The notes under the pieces were generated by a model. It had not been told where the DNA came from. It worked only from the letters and a program-made list of their open reading frames with translations, and searched no databases. From the NCBI RefSeq assembly GCF_017996735.1, contig NZ_JAGOGJ010000004.1, positions 1-64,000 on the forward strand: a stretch of DNA of 64,000 bases, in the 5' to 3' direction. The DNA comes from Niveispirillum sp. (GTDB lineage: Bacteria; Pseudomonadota; Alphaproteobacteria; Azospirillales; Azospirillaceae). Positions 56,571 through 64,000 of the stretch are shown here, in pieces. Position 1 is the first letter of the stretch, and each line of letters begins with the position of its first letter. A program made the position numbers and the translations under genes.

Positions 56571-57833
56571 ATGACCTATCCCAGCAACCGGTCTTTCGGT
56601 TCCATTGCCGCCCATGTCAGCCAGGATCGACTGGCGCAACGGCTGGCCGATATGGCGAAGATCGGTGCGACGGAGAAGGGGGGCGTCAATCGCCCGGCGC
56701 TGTCCCGCGAGGATGGGTTGGCCCGCGCGCTGCTGACAAGCTGGGCCACGGCGCGGGGATTCTCGGTCTCCACGGACGGCATCGGCAACCTGTATGTGCG
56801 CCGCGAAGGGTCCGACCCGACCCTGCCGCCCATCATGACGGGCAGCCATCTGGACAGCCAGCCCACGGGCGGGCGCTATGACGGCGTTTATGGCGTCCTG
56901 GCGGGGTTCGAGGTGCTGGAGGCGCTGGAGGATGCGGGCGCGGTGACCAAACATGCGGTCGAGGTCGTGGCCTGGACCAATGAGGAAGGCTCCCGCTTCC
57001 AGCCCTATTGCATGGGATCGGCCCTGTTCGCGGGCAAGATGGATCTGGATATGGTGCTGTCCTGCAACGACGCGAAGGGGATCAGCGTGCGCGACGCGCT
57101 GGCCGAAACCCTGTCGCTGGCCCCGTCCATGCCGGTGCGCGACTTCGGATCGCATGCTGCCGCCTATGTCGAGGCCCATATCGAACAGGGCCCGCGCCTG
57201 GAGGCCGAAGGCAAGACCATCGGCGTGGTGCAGGGTATCCAGGGCAGCCGCTGGTTCCAGGTGGAGGTGACGGGCCAGGAGGCCCATGCCGGCACCACCC
57301 CGCATGGCGCCCGCAAGGACGCGTTCCAGACGGCATTGAAAATGGTCAATGCCCTGAACGACCTGATGCATGACCCGGATGATATCATCCGCTGCACCTT
57401 TGGCCGGTTCGAGGTGTTGCCCGGATCGCCCAATACCGTCCCCGGCAAGGTGATCTTCACCATCGATTTCCGCCATCCCGACGCAGGTCTGGTGAAGGAG
57501 CGTGGGGACAAGGTGGCCCCGCTGATCCAGTCGCTGGCCGCCCCGTGTACCGTGGTGGTGAAGGAGACCAGCACGACGGCACCCGTGGATTTCGACGCAG
57601 CGGTGGTGGATGCTGTGCGTGAAGCGGCGCAGGGCTTGGGCTATGCCAACCGCGACATGCCGTCGGGCGCCAATCACGATGCCAAGTTCATGGCCCCGCG
57701 CTGCCCCACCGGCATGATCTTTATCCCGTGCAAGGATGGGATCAGCCATAATGAAGTGGAATATGCCTCGCCCGAGGATTGCCATGCGGGGGCGGCCGTG
57801 CTGGCGGAAACGCTGGCAAAGCTGGCGGGTTAG
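56571..57833 (+). CDS. M20 amidohydrolase, N-carbamoyl-amino acid hydrolase/allantoate amidohydrolase type
   Basis: A 420-residue metal-dependent amidohydrolase of the hydantoinase/carbamoylase group. Metal ligands are His93 (MTGSHLDSQP), Asp104 (GGRYDGVYG), Glu138/Glu139 (WTNEEGSRF), His203 (AHIEQGP) and a C-terminal His in GISHNEVEY. The dimerisation domain has GQEAHAGTTPH. Beside xdhABC, allantoate or N-carbamoyl intermediates of purine or pyrimidine breakdown are likely substrates. Allantoinase and ureidoglycolate enzymes are not in the window, so the exact substrate stays open. Confidence 0.9.
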   Translation: MTYPSNRSFGSIAAHVSQDRLAQRLADMAKIGATEKGGVNRPALSREDGLARALLTSWATARGFSVSTDGIGNLYVRREGSDPTLPPIMTGSHLDSQPTGGRYDGVYGVLAGFEVLEALEDAGAVTKHAVEVVAWTNEEGSRFQPYCMGSALFAGKMDLDMVLSCNDAKGISVRDALAETLSLAPSMPVRDFGSHAAAYVEAHIEQGPRLEAEGKTIGVVQGIQGSRWFQVEVTGQEAHAGTTPHGARKDAFQTALKMVNALNDLMHDPDDIIRCTFGRFEVLPGSPNTVPGKVIFTIDFRHPDAGLVKERGDKVAPLIQSLAAPCTVVVKETSTTAPVDFDAAVVDAVREAAQGLGYANRDMPSGANHDAKFMAPRCPTGMIFIPCKDGISHNEVEYASPEDCHAGAAVLAETLAKLAG

Positions 57834-57947
57834 GGCGCCGGTCGCATAAGGGGGCGGCACCCGCATGCCGCCCGCCGTCAAGGCCGCCAATGTCGCATGC
57901 GCTGACGCTGATGCGACCTGCCAAACCATGAATGTCCAGGTCCCCCC

Positions 57948-59096
57948 ATGCCCCATCCCGTCCTTGCCATCCTGTCCGACCTGATCGCCATCCCCAGCAC
58001 CTTTCCCCCGGGCGACACGGCGGCCATCTGCGCCTATGCCGCCGACCGGCTGGAGAAGGCGGGCTATCATGTGCAGATCCTGCACCGCGACCGGCCGCAG
58101 ATCGCCAATGTGGTGGCGGAGTGGGACGGGGCCGCACCCGGCCCGACCCTGATGTTTAATGCCCATGCCGACACCGTGGGTATCGGCGAACGCGCCATGT
58201 GGGAGACGGAACCGCTGGTGGCCACCGTCATTGACGGGCGCGTCCACGGCTTGGGTGCGGGCAATTGCAAGGGATCGATGGCGGCCCAGCTTTGGCTGGC
58301 GGAGCAGGTGGCGCGGCGCGGTGGGCCGGCGCGCGGCCGGATTGTCTTCACCTTCTGCGGGGATGAGGAGAATCTGGGCCCCGACGGTGCCTATTACCTG
58401 CGCGAGGTCGGGGCCGTGAAGCCCGACATGCTGGTGGTCGGTACGCAGACGGAAAATCAGTTGATCACAGCCGAACGCGGGGTGATGTGGGTGGAGGTGA
58501 CGGCGCGCGGGCTTTCGGCCCATGCCGGCAACCCGGCGGCGGGCGACAATGCCATCCTGCGCCTGATGCGGGTGATGACCCATATTGATGCCGTGATGGC
58601 GGAGCGGCTGCGGGATCGAAAGGTCGGCGACCAGCAATCGACCATGAATATCGGCATCTTCCGCGGCGGCGAGAACACCAATGTTGTGCCCAACCTGGCC
58701 CGCGTGGAGATCGACCGCCGGCTGCTGCCGGAGGAGAAGATCGCCGAGGCCTTTGCCGAGATCGAAGCGCTGGTCAAGGCGCATCCCGAGGCCGAGCATC
58801 TGTCCTGCCGCCTGCTGACCGGCACCAACGGCTTCCGCGCCCCGTATAAGGGACCGCTGGTGTCGGCACTCTGTGCGTCGATCGAAGGGGTGACGGGCGC
58901 GCCGGCCCGGTTCCTGAAAGATACCGGCGCCAGCGACGGCCGCTATTTCGCCGATGACGGGATCGAGATCGTCAATTTCGGGCCGGGTGCCGGCTGGCAG
59001 GGGCACAAGGCCAACGAATATGTGCCGCTGGATGAACTGGTGGCGGCGACGGCCATCCTGGAAGGGGTAGTGGAGCGGGTGTTGGGGGTGGGGTGA
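57948..59096 (+). CDS. M20-family metallopeptidase (ArgE/DapE-like)
   Basis: A 382-residue di-zinc hydrolase. His73 and Asp75 (FNAHADTV), Glu139/Glu140 (CGDEENLG), and the C-terminal histidine (WQGHKANEYV) are conserved; the lid domain has GLSAHAGNPAAGDNA. The bridging position, usually Asp in G.GA.DMKGG, is Asn106 here (GLGAGNCKGS), which may be a subfamily trait. It follows the carbamoylase-like gene by 114 bases in the same direction and probably removes an acyl or carbamoyl group from a related amino compound. Confidence 0.88.
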   Translation: MPHPVLAILSDLIAIPSTFPPGDTAAICAYAADRLEKAGYHVQILHRDRPQIANVVAEWDGAAPGPTLMFNAHADTVGIGERAMWETEPLVATVIDGRVHGLGAGNCKGSMAAQLWLAEQVARRGGPARGRIVFTFCGDEENLGPDGAYYLREVGAVKPDMLVVGTQTENQLITAERGVMWVEVTARGLSAHAGNPAAGDNAILRLMRVMTHIDAVMAERLRDRKVGDQQSTMNIGIFRGGENTNVVPNLARVEIDRRLLPEEKIAEAFAEIEALVKAHPEAEHLSCRLLTGTNGFRAPYKGPLVSALCASIEGVTGAPARFLKDTGASDGRYFADDGIEIVNFGPGAGWQGHKANEYVPLDELVAATAILEGVVERVLGVG

Positions 59097-59109
59097 CGTG
59101 GCTCTGGGG

Positions 59110-59128
59110 TATAATGCAGAGTGTTATA
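59110..59128 (+). promoter_or_regulatory. Promoter/operator of the toxin-antitoxin remnant
   Basis: A consensus -10 hexamer TATAAT lies at 59110-59115. It overlaps an inverted repeat TATAA-N9-TTATA (59110-59128), as expected for an autoregulated toxin-antitoxin operon. No good -35 is seen at the standard spacing. Confidence 0.5.
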
Positions 59129-59159
59129 GTAAGGACTGTCTGACCGACGATGGGTCAAT

Positions 59160-59497
59160 GTGCGGATATTCAGGAGCAAGTCCTTTACCCGCTTTGCCCG
59201 AAAGGCCGGCATTTCTGATGCCGACCTTGGCGGCGGCGTGATCAAGCAGCGTGTTGCCCGTCCGGTTGCTGGAAAATCCGGCGGATTCCGTAACATCATC
59301 TTGTTGAGAGTGGGGAGTCTGGCGTTCTTCGTCCATGGGTTTGCCAAGATTGATCTGGGAATATCCATCGGGATGAAGTGGATATGTTCAAGGTCTTGGC
59401 TCAGCAGATTCTGAGTCTTGACGACGAACGACTGGAGGCTGCGCTGCGGTCCGGAACATTTGTGGAGATTTCACGGGATGCCGAAGCAATATCGTAG
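59160..59497 (+). pseudogene. Degraded RelE/HigB-type toxin gene
   Basis: The frame from a GTG at 59160 gives MRIFRSKSFTRFARKAGISDA, then jumps at once to DLGGGVIKQRVARPVAGKSGG, recognisable as both ends of the RelE-like toxin core. About 15-18 residues normally between them appear missing. After GFAKIDLG the frame goes out; the +1 frame resumes the expected C-terminus (NIHRDEVDMFKVLAQQ ... EISRDAEAIS) and ends at 59497, overlapping the antitoxin by 20 bases. One extra G in the CTGGGA run (about 59357-59361) would restore it. So the gene has an internal deletion and a frameshift, and the mRNA interferase is very probably inactive. Confidence 0.8.
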
Positions 59498-59795
59498 CGA
59501 CGTGATGGCGTCCATTCATGAAACCGCCGAAGGTCTGTACGGCGCTGGCCTGATAGATAAGCAGACCATGCGTCAGTTCGATGACGGATGTCTGACCCCG
59601 GTGACGCCGCTTGCACCCGAAGAGATCAAGGCGTTGCGCGAACGTGAAGGTGCCAGCCAGGCCGTCTTCGCCCGCTATCTGAACGTAACGACCGGCTTGG
59701 TGAGCCAGTGGGAGCGCGGCGAGCGTCATCCGCAGGGCGCATCATTAAAGTTGCTGTCGCTCGTCGCGCGACGGGGTTTGTCGGCGGTCGCCTGA
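59478..59795 (+). CDS. HigA-like antitoxin (XRE family)
   Basis: A 105-residue DNA-binding antitoxin. The N-terminus MPKQYRSDVMASIHETAEGLY and the motif LAPEEIKALREREGASQAVFARYLNVTTGLVSQWERG (read in parts) form the toxin-binding and Cro/CI helix-turn-helix regions of this family; the end LKLLSLVARRGLSAV is typical. The frame is intact although the toxin in front is broken, so it may persist as a stand-alone repressor or protect against a homologous toxin. The ATG overlaps the ancestral toxin 3' end. Confidence 0.88.
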   Translation: MPKQYRSDVMASIHETAEGLYGAGLIDKQTMRQFDDGCLTPVTPLAPEEIKALREREGASQAVFARYLNVTTGLVSQWERGERHPQGASLKLLSLVARRGLSAVA

Positions 59796-59927
59796 ACACG
59801 CCCTACGCCCCGCCCCACCAAACCCTTCATCTGATTTGCGAATACCCAGCCCGCCGTTTCGCTATTGCGAATAACTCGCACCCGTGCTTTCTTGCGAGCC
59901 ATTATCAATCGCGGGTGAAGCGGGGAC

Positions 59928-60545
59928 ATGGCGACGGGGGTGGAGCAGCAGGGGCGGCGGTCCTTCTGGTTGAAGCATCTGCACCAATGGCATTGGGTCA
60001 GTTCGGCCCTGTGCCTGATCGGCATGCTGCTGTTCGCCGTGACCGGCATCACCCTGAACAATGCCCGCCATGTGGAGGCCAAGCCGAAGACCGTGACGGT
60101 GGAGGCTGTCCTGCCCGAGACGCTGCGTCCCGCACTGGAGATCGGTGCGGGACCGGTGCCGGCTGTCATCGTGGATTGGTTCCGGACCGAATTGCGGCTG
60201 GACGTTGCCGCCGGTGTACCCGAATGGTCCGATGACGAGCTTTACATCGCCCTGCCGCGCCCCGGCGGTGACGGTTGGGCGACGATCGCCCGCGCGGATG
60301 GCGCCGTCCTCCATGAGGTGACGGACCGGGGCTGGGTCTCCTACCTCAACGATCTGCACAAGGGACGGGGGACGGGGGCGATCTGGTCCTGGTTCCTGGA
60401 CATCTTCGCCGTAGCCTGCCTGGTCTTCTGCATTACCGGCCTTTTCCTTCTGCACCTGCATGCGGGCAATCGCCCCAGCACCTGGCCGCTGGTCGGGCTG
60501 GGGCTGGTGGCGCCTGTCCTGCTGCTGATCCTTCTTATCCACTGA
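59928..60545 (+). CDS. PepSY-associated transmembrane protein
   Basis: A 205-residue inner-membrane protein with three helices: about 20-45, 155-178 and 185-204. His-rich ends mark the spans (KHLHQWHW before the first, LHKGRG before the second, LHLHAGNR after it), the pattern of PepSY-TM proteins that are thought to bind heme or work in ferric/flavin reduction. The ~110 residues between helix 1 and 2 face the periplasm and resemble a PepSY domain. First gene of a five-gene run with DUF2271, DUF4198, ApbE and a flavodoxin reductase. Confidence 0.85.
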   Translation: MATGVEQQGRRSFWLKHLHQWHWVSSALCLIGMLLFAVTGITLNNARHVEAKPKTVTVEAVLPETLRPALEIGAGPVPAVIVDWFRTELRLDVAAGVPEWSDDELYIALPRPGGDGWATIARADGAVLHEVTDRGWVSYLNDLHKGRGTGAIWSWFLDIFAVACLVFCITGLFLLHLHAGNRPSTWPLVGLGLVAPVLLLILLIH

Positions 60546-60563
60546 TCTTTCAGGATTGAACCC

Positions 60564-61073
60564 ATGCGCACGCTTCTGTCGCTTTCGCTGACCGGTCTGG
60601 CCGTCACCCCTGCGCTTGCCGGGGAACTGGCGGTGACGGTGGAGATCCCCAAGCTGGAGGTGGCGGAATATCACCGCCCCTATGTCGCGGCCTGGATCGA
60701 GACGCCGGACCAGCAGTTCGTCGCCAACCTGACCGTCCGCTATGACGTGAAGATGCGCGACAATGAGGGGACGAAATGGCTGAAGGACATGCGCCAATGG
60801 TGGCGCCGGTCGGGTCGCGACCTGACCATGCCGGTGGATGGCGTGTCGGCACCGACCCTGCCAGTGGGTGAGAACCGGCTGACCTGGGACAGCGCCAAGG
60901 CCCCCCTGAACGGCCTGAAGCCCGGTTCCTACGCCCTGGTGGTGGAGGCCGCGCGCGAGGTGGGCGGGCGTGAACTGATCCGCGTGCCGTTCGACTGGAA
61001 CGGCAAGGACACCAAGACCGAGGCCAAGGGTGAGACCGAGTTGGGCCGTATCGCGGTCGAAGTGAAGGGTTGA
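60564..61073 (+). CDS. DUF2271 periplasmic protein, possible flavinylation target
   Basis: A 169-residue protein with a signal peptide (about 1-19, ending ALA). It has the DUF2271 pattern: AAWIETPDQQFVANLTVRY, then KWLKDMRQWWRRSGRD and the loop DGVSAPT at 92-98. That loop is reminiscent of the ApbE acceptor motif DxxSGA(T/S), but here Ala-Pro replaces Gly-Ala. Gene order next to apbE supports a redox role in the periplasm. The function of the family is not established. Starts 18 bases after the PepSY gene stop. Confidence 0.85.
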   Translation: MRTLLSLSLTGLAVTPALAGELAVTVEIPKLEVAEYHRPYVAAWIETPDQQFVANLTVRYDVKMRDNEGTKWLKDMRQWWRRSGRDLTMPVDGVSAPTLPVGENRLTWDSAKAPLNGLKPGSYALVVEAAREVGGRELIRVPFDWNGKDTKTEAKGETELGRIAVEVKG

Positions 61074-61118
61074 ACGCCCCACCGTCCAATTGACATCAAG
61101 ATCACAGGAGCCTGCCCC

Positions 61119-61934
61119 ATGAAGTCGCTGCTTACTCGCGCCACCCTGGCCCTGACGCTGGCCGTTTCCATCGCCGGTCCGGCGGCGGCCCACCGGCAAT
61201 GGATGCTGCCTTCGGCCACCGTCCTGTCGGGCCAGGACCCGTGGATCACGGTCGATGCCGCCGTGTCCAACGACCTGTTCTATTTCGAACATGTGCCGCT
61301 GCGCCTGGACGGGTTGGCTGTCACCAATCCCGACGGCTCGGTCGGCACGGCCGAGAACCAGGCGACGGGCAAGTATCGCAGCACCTTCGATGTGCATCTG
61401 ACGCAGCCGGGCACCTATAAGGTGGCGCTGGCCAGCGGTGGCGTCATGGCCAGTTGGGAAGAAAACGGGCAGCGCAAGCGCTGGCGCGGCACGGCGGAGA
61501 GCTTCGCCAAGGAAGTGCCGGCCAATGCCGAAAAGCTGCAGGTGACCGAAGGGGCCCGCCGTCTGGAATTCTTCGCCACGGCCGGCAAGCCGACAGACAC
61601 GGTGCTGAAGCCCACGGGCAAGGGCCTGGAACTGTCCCCCGTCACCCATCCGAACGACCTGTTCGCGGGTGAGAAGGCCAGCTTCAAGCTGCTGCTGGAC
61701 GGCAAGCCCGCCGCCAATATCGACGTCACGGTTATTCCCGGCGGCATCCGTTACCGCAACGACCTGGGCGAAATGAAGGTGAAGACCGACAAGGATGGCG
61801 CCTTCACCATCACCTGGCCTAACCCCGGTATGTACTGGCTGACCGCCCAGGCCGAGGACAACAAGACCAGCGTGCCGCAGGCGACCAAGCGGTCCGCCAG
61901 CTATACGGCCACGTTCGAGGTGCTGGCGCAGTAA
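61119..61934 (+). CDS. DUF4198 periplasmic protein
   Basis: A 271-residue protein with a signal peptide (about 1-24) whose cleavage at AAA-HRQW leaves a histidine at the mature N-terminus, a common feature of DUF4198 proteins. The body is a pair of beta-sandwich domains (WMLPSATVLSGQDPWITVDAA at the start; DGAFTITWPNPGMYWL in the second). The exposed N-terminal His suggests metal binding, as in nickel/cobalt or copper handling proteins of similar fold. It lies between the DUF2271 and apbE genes in the same operon. Confidence 0.87.
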   Translation: MKSLLTRATLALTLAVSIAGPAAAHRQWMLPSATVLSGQDPWITVDAAVSNDLFYFEHVPLRLDGLAVTNPDGSVGTAENQATGKYRSTFDVHLTQPGTYKVALASGGVMASWEENGQRKRWRGTAESFAKEVPANAEKLQVTEGARRLEFFATAGKPTDTVLKPTGKGLELSPVTHPNDLFAGEKASFKLLLDGKPAANIDVTVIPGGIRYRNDLGEMKVKTDKDGAFTITWPNPGMYWLTAQAEDNKTSVPQATKRSASYTATFEVLAQ

Positions 61935-62003
61935 GGGCTGTTACCGTTCCGCCCCTCTGCCCCGTGCATGGGCGGGGGGGCGGCAACTGCCGGCGTCACA
62001 TCG

Positions 62004-63032
62004 ATGAAGATCCATCCCAGCATCCCCCTGCGCCTGATCCTGCCGCTGGACGCACCGGCAGCCGCCCTGCCGCCGGCACAAACGCCGGTGGTGCGGTTGT
62101 CGGGCACGACCATGGGCACCTATTGGTCCGTGGCGGCCATCGCCCCGAAGGGGCCGGAGCCGCTGAGCCTGCGTCGGGGGATCGTCGCCATCCTGGACCG
62201 GGTCGTGGCGGTGATGAGCCATTGGGAACCGGCCAGCGACCTTTGCCGCTATAACCGCGCGCCGCAGGGTTGGGTGAGTGTGGACCCGATGCTGTCGGAC
62301 GTTCTGTCGGCCGCACTGACGGTGGCGGCAGACAGTGGCGGGGCCTGTGATCCGGCCATCGGCGGACTGGTCGATGCCTGGGGTTTCGGGCCGCCCGGCC
62401 CCGTCACCGGCCCGCCGGAGGAGGGGTATATCCAAACCCTGCTGTCCGGTCCGCGCTGGACCGACCTGCGGGTACAGCCGGGGCGGATCTGGCAGCCGGG
62501 CGGCCTTCGCCTGGATCTGTCGGCCATCGCCAAGGGTTACGCCGTGGACCTTGTCGCCCGTTTTCTGGACGAACAGGGGGTGATGAGCCATCTGGTCGAT
62601 ATTGGCGGCGAGTTGCGGGGGTGGGGCATCAAGCACGATGCCACGCCCTGGTGGGTCGATCTGGAACAGGCGGCGGGCCGCGACGGCCGACCGGGCGGTC
62701 GCGCCAACCGGATCGCGCTGCATGGTCTGTCGGTGGCGACCAGCGGCGACAGCCGCCGCTTCATGGTGGGACAAGACGGGCGGCGCCTGTCCCATACGCT
62801 GGACCCCAGAACCGGTTGGCCGGTGCCCGATGATCTGGCAGCGGTGACCGTGCTGCATACCGACTGCATGATGGCTGACATGCTGGCCACGGCCCTGACC
62901 GTGATGGGCGCTGATGCCGGTCCCACCTGGGCCGCCGAACGCGGCATCATGGCCCTGTTTGTCCGGCGTCGGGGGAATGGGATCACCGAAACAGTGACGC
63001 CTGCGCTGGCAGCGCTGGTGGAGGATGCGTGA
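62004..63032 (+). CDS. apbE: ApbE-family FAD:protein FMN transferase
   Basis: A 342-residue ApbE. Motifs: LSGTTMGTYWSV near residue 32-43, LDLSAIAKGYAVD, the FAD-site DIGGELRGWG, HTLDPRTGWPV and the metal site TDCMMADMLATAL. ApbE moves FMN from FAD onto a threonine or serine of a partner, normally outside the cytoplasm. Here the N-terminus has only a weak hydrophobic run (IPLRLILPL) and no lipobox, so export is uncertain; an ATG at 61968 does not help. Its stop overlaps the next start by TGATG. Confidence 0.92.
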   Translation: MKIHPSIPLRLILPLDAPAAALPPAQTPVVRLSGTTMGTYWSVAAIAPKGPEPLSLRRGIVAILDRVVAVMSHWEPASDLCRYNRAPQGWVSVDPMLSDVLSAALTVAADSGGACDPAIGGLVDAWGFGPPGPVTGPPEEGYIQTLLSGPRWTDLRVQPGRIWQPGGLRLDLSAIAKGYAVDLVARFLDEQGVMSHLVDIGGELRGWGIKHDATPWWVDLEQAAGRDGRPGGRANRIALHGLSVATSGDSRRFMVGQDGRRLSHTLDPRTGWPVPDDLAAVTVLHTDCMMADMLATALTVMGADAGPTWAAERGIMALFVRRRGNGITETVTPALAALVEDA

Positions 63033-64000
63033 TGGACCCGCTGAGCCAGCGCTATCTCTGGGCCGGGCTGGTAATGGCAATCTATGCCCTGTTCTGCGCG
63101 GTCATTTTCCGCCGGCATGCCCTGCGCAACCGCCCCGTGGGTGTGGGAGAGGGTATCCTGGTCGCCTATGCATCCCAGACCGGATTCGCCGAAAACCTGG
63201 CCCGGCACACGGTCGCTGGCCTGATCGGGGCTGGCCAGTCGGCCTGGGCCGAAGCCATCGACCGCATCGATGCGGCCCGCCTGTCGGGACTGACCCGCGC
63301 CCTGTTCATCGTTTCCACGACGGGGGAGGGTGATGCACCTGACCACGCGGCCGGCTTTGTGCGGCGGGTCATGGGCGCGTCGGCACCGCTGCCGACCCTG
63401 AAATACGGGCTGCTGGCGCTGGGTGACCGTGATTACACGAAATTCTGCGCCTTTGGTCACGCGCTGGACGGCTGGCTGCGCCATCAGGGGGCGGTGCCGC
63501 TGTTCGACATGGTGGAGGTGGATGACGGTGATGCCGGCGCCCTGCGCCATTGGCAGCATCATCTGGGACAGATCGCCGGCCACGTGCATCTGCCCGACTG
63601 GACCGCGCCCGACTATCAGGAATGGCTGCTGACGGACCGCCGTCACCTTAACCCCGGCAGTCCGGGGGCGCCGATCTTCCATCTGCGCCTGACCCCGCCC
63701 CCGGGCGCCAAGGCCGACTGGCAGGCCGGCGACATCGCGGAGGTGGGGCCGTGCAATCCCCCCGACCTGATCGCCGCCGCCCTGGTCGATGCCGGGGGCG
63801 ACCGGGCCGAGACCCGTGACGGCACAACCCGCCCCCTGTCGCACTGGCTGGCCGAAACCATTCTGCCGGCGGGGCGGGAACCCTTGCCGCACCGGGAATA
63901 TTCCATCGCCTCTCTGCCGGCCGACGGCACCCTGGACCTTGTGGTGCGGCGCATGGCGGGACCGGACGGACGCTTGGGGCTGGGGTCGGGCTGGTTGACG
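63032..64000 (+). CDS. Membrane-anchored flavodoxin/ferredoxin reductase-like protein (3' end outside window)
   Basis: The first 323 residues are visible. One N-terminal membrane span (about 8-27, YLWAGLVMAIYALFCAVIF) is followed by a flavodoxin domain with the FMN loops YASQTGFAENLA, STTGEGDAPDHA and LALGDRDYTKFCAFG. The rest resembles the start of a CysJ/cytochrome P450 reductase-type FAD/NADPH module (REYSIASLPADG is the usual R-x-Y-S FAD motif). It should bring NAD(P)H electrons to the membrane for the PepSY/DUF2271 proteins. Coupled to apbE by a one-base overlap; continues beyond the window. Confidence 0.92.
   Translation, partial: MDPLSQRYLWAGLVMAIYALFCAVIFRRHALRNRPVGVGEGILVAYASQTGFAENLARHTVAGLIGAGQSAWAEAIDRIDAARLSGLTRALFIVSTTGEGDAPDHAAGFVRRVMGASAPLPTLKYGLLALGDRDYTKFCAFGHALDGWLRHQGAVPLFDMVEVDDGDAGALRHWQHHLGQIAGHVHLPDWTAPDYQEWLLTDRRHLNPGSPGAPIFHLRLTPPPGAKADWQAGDIAEVGPCNPPDLIAAALVDAGGDRAETRDGTTRPLSHWLAETILPAGREPLPHREYSIASLPADGTLDLVVRRMAGPDGRLGLGSGWLT

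Overview
The window is high-GC DNA from an alphaproteobacterium, most likely a Rhodospirillales/Azospirillaceae-type free-living heterotroph. This is inferred from gene content (periplasmic nitrate reductase, intracellular PHB depolymerase, MmsA valine pathway, xdhABC, MacAB-type efflux, many two-domain glycosyltransferases) and codon usage, not from a marker gene. No rRNA, tRNA, CRISPR array, prophage or complete insertion sequence was seen. Genes are dense, with many ATGA/TGATG overlaps that mark operons.

Layout: 1-1.7 kb, 3' part of a secreted RTX protein with five C-terminal repeats. 1.66-6.06 kb, napEFDABC on the minus strand, reading away from a Crp/Fnr-family regulator (6.4-7.1 kb). 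The AT-rich gap between them holds two perfect TTGAT-N4-ATCAA boxes. 7.2-15.6 kb, a surface-polysaccharide or glycosylation locus: a bidomain glycosyltransferase, an unknown protein, an RTX protein, a methyltransferase with tandem C-terminal repeats, and a GT4 glycosyltransferase. 15.6-25.6 kb, Sel1-repeat protein, FadR-type GntR regulator, recR, phaZ, a chemoreceptor, hrpB and a lipoprotein. 25.8-28.5 kb, psd-pssA phosphatidylethanolamine synthesis and a GT4 enzyme. 28.8-33.6 kb, a macA-macB-tolC-like tripartite efflux operon. 33.7-38.3 kb, a small unknown protein, a GAF-GGDEF diguanylate cyclase, ybaK and an OmpR/EnvZ-type pair. 38.3-43.6 kb, a YjbH-family beta-barrel protein, a glutamylpolyamine-synthetase-like enzyme, a class III aminotransferase and an XRE regulator. 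43.8-48.8 kb, valine/short-chain acyl-CoA catabolism (mmsA, acyl-CoA dehydrogenase, enoyl-CoA hydratase, thiolase), with a striking hairpin array inside. 48.9-51.6 kb, small secreted proteins and a GH51 arabinofuranosidase. 51.8-59.1 kb, xdhABC facing two M20 amidohydrolases, probably purine/ureide catabolism. 59.1-59.8 kb, a toxin-antitoxin pair whose toxin is broken. 59.9-64 kb, a PepSY-DUF2271-DUF4198-ApbE-flavodoxin reductase operon that runs off the window end.

The most interesting system is the last operon. It looks like a transmembrane electron conduit: NAD(P)H to a membrane-anchored flavoprotein, then a PepSY-type membrane protein with conserved histidines, then a periplasmic protein that ApbE may flavinylate. 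Other leads are the twin FNR boxes, with a regulator carrying the matching E--SR recognition helix, the decayed RelE-type toxin beside an intact antitoxin, and the REP-like hairpin array at 46.5 kb. All functions rest on reading motifs by eye; no database search was run.
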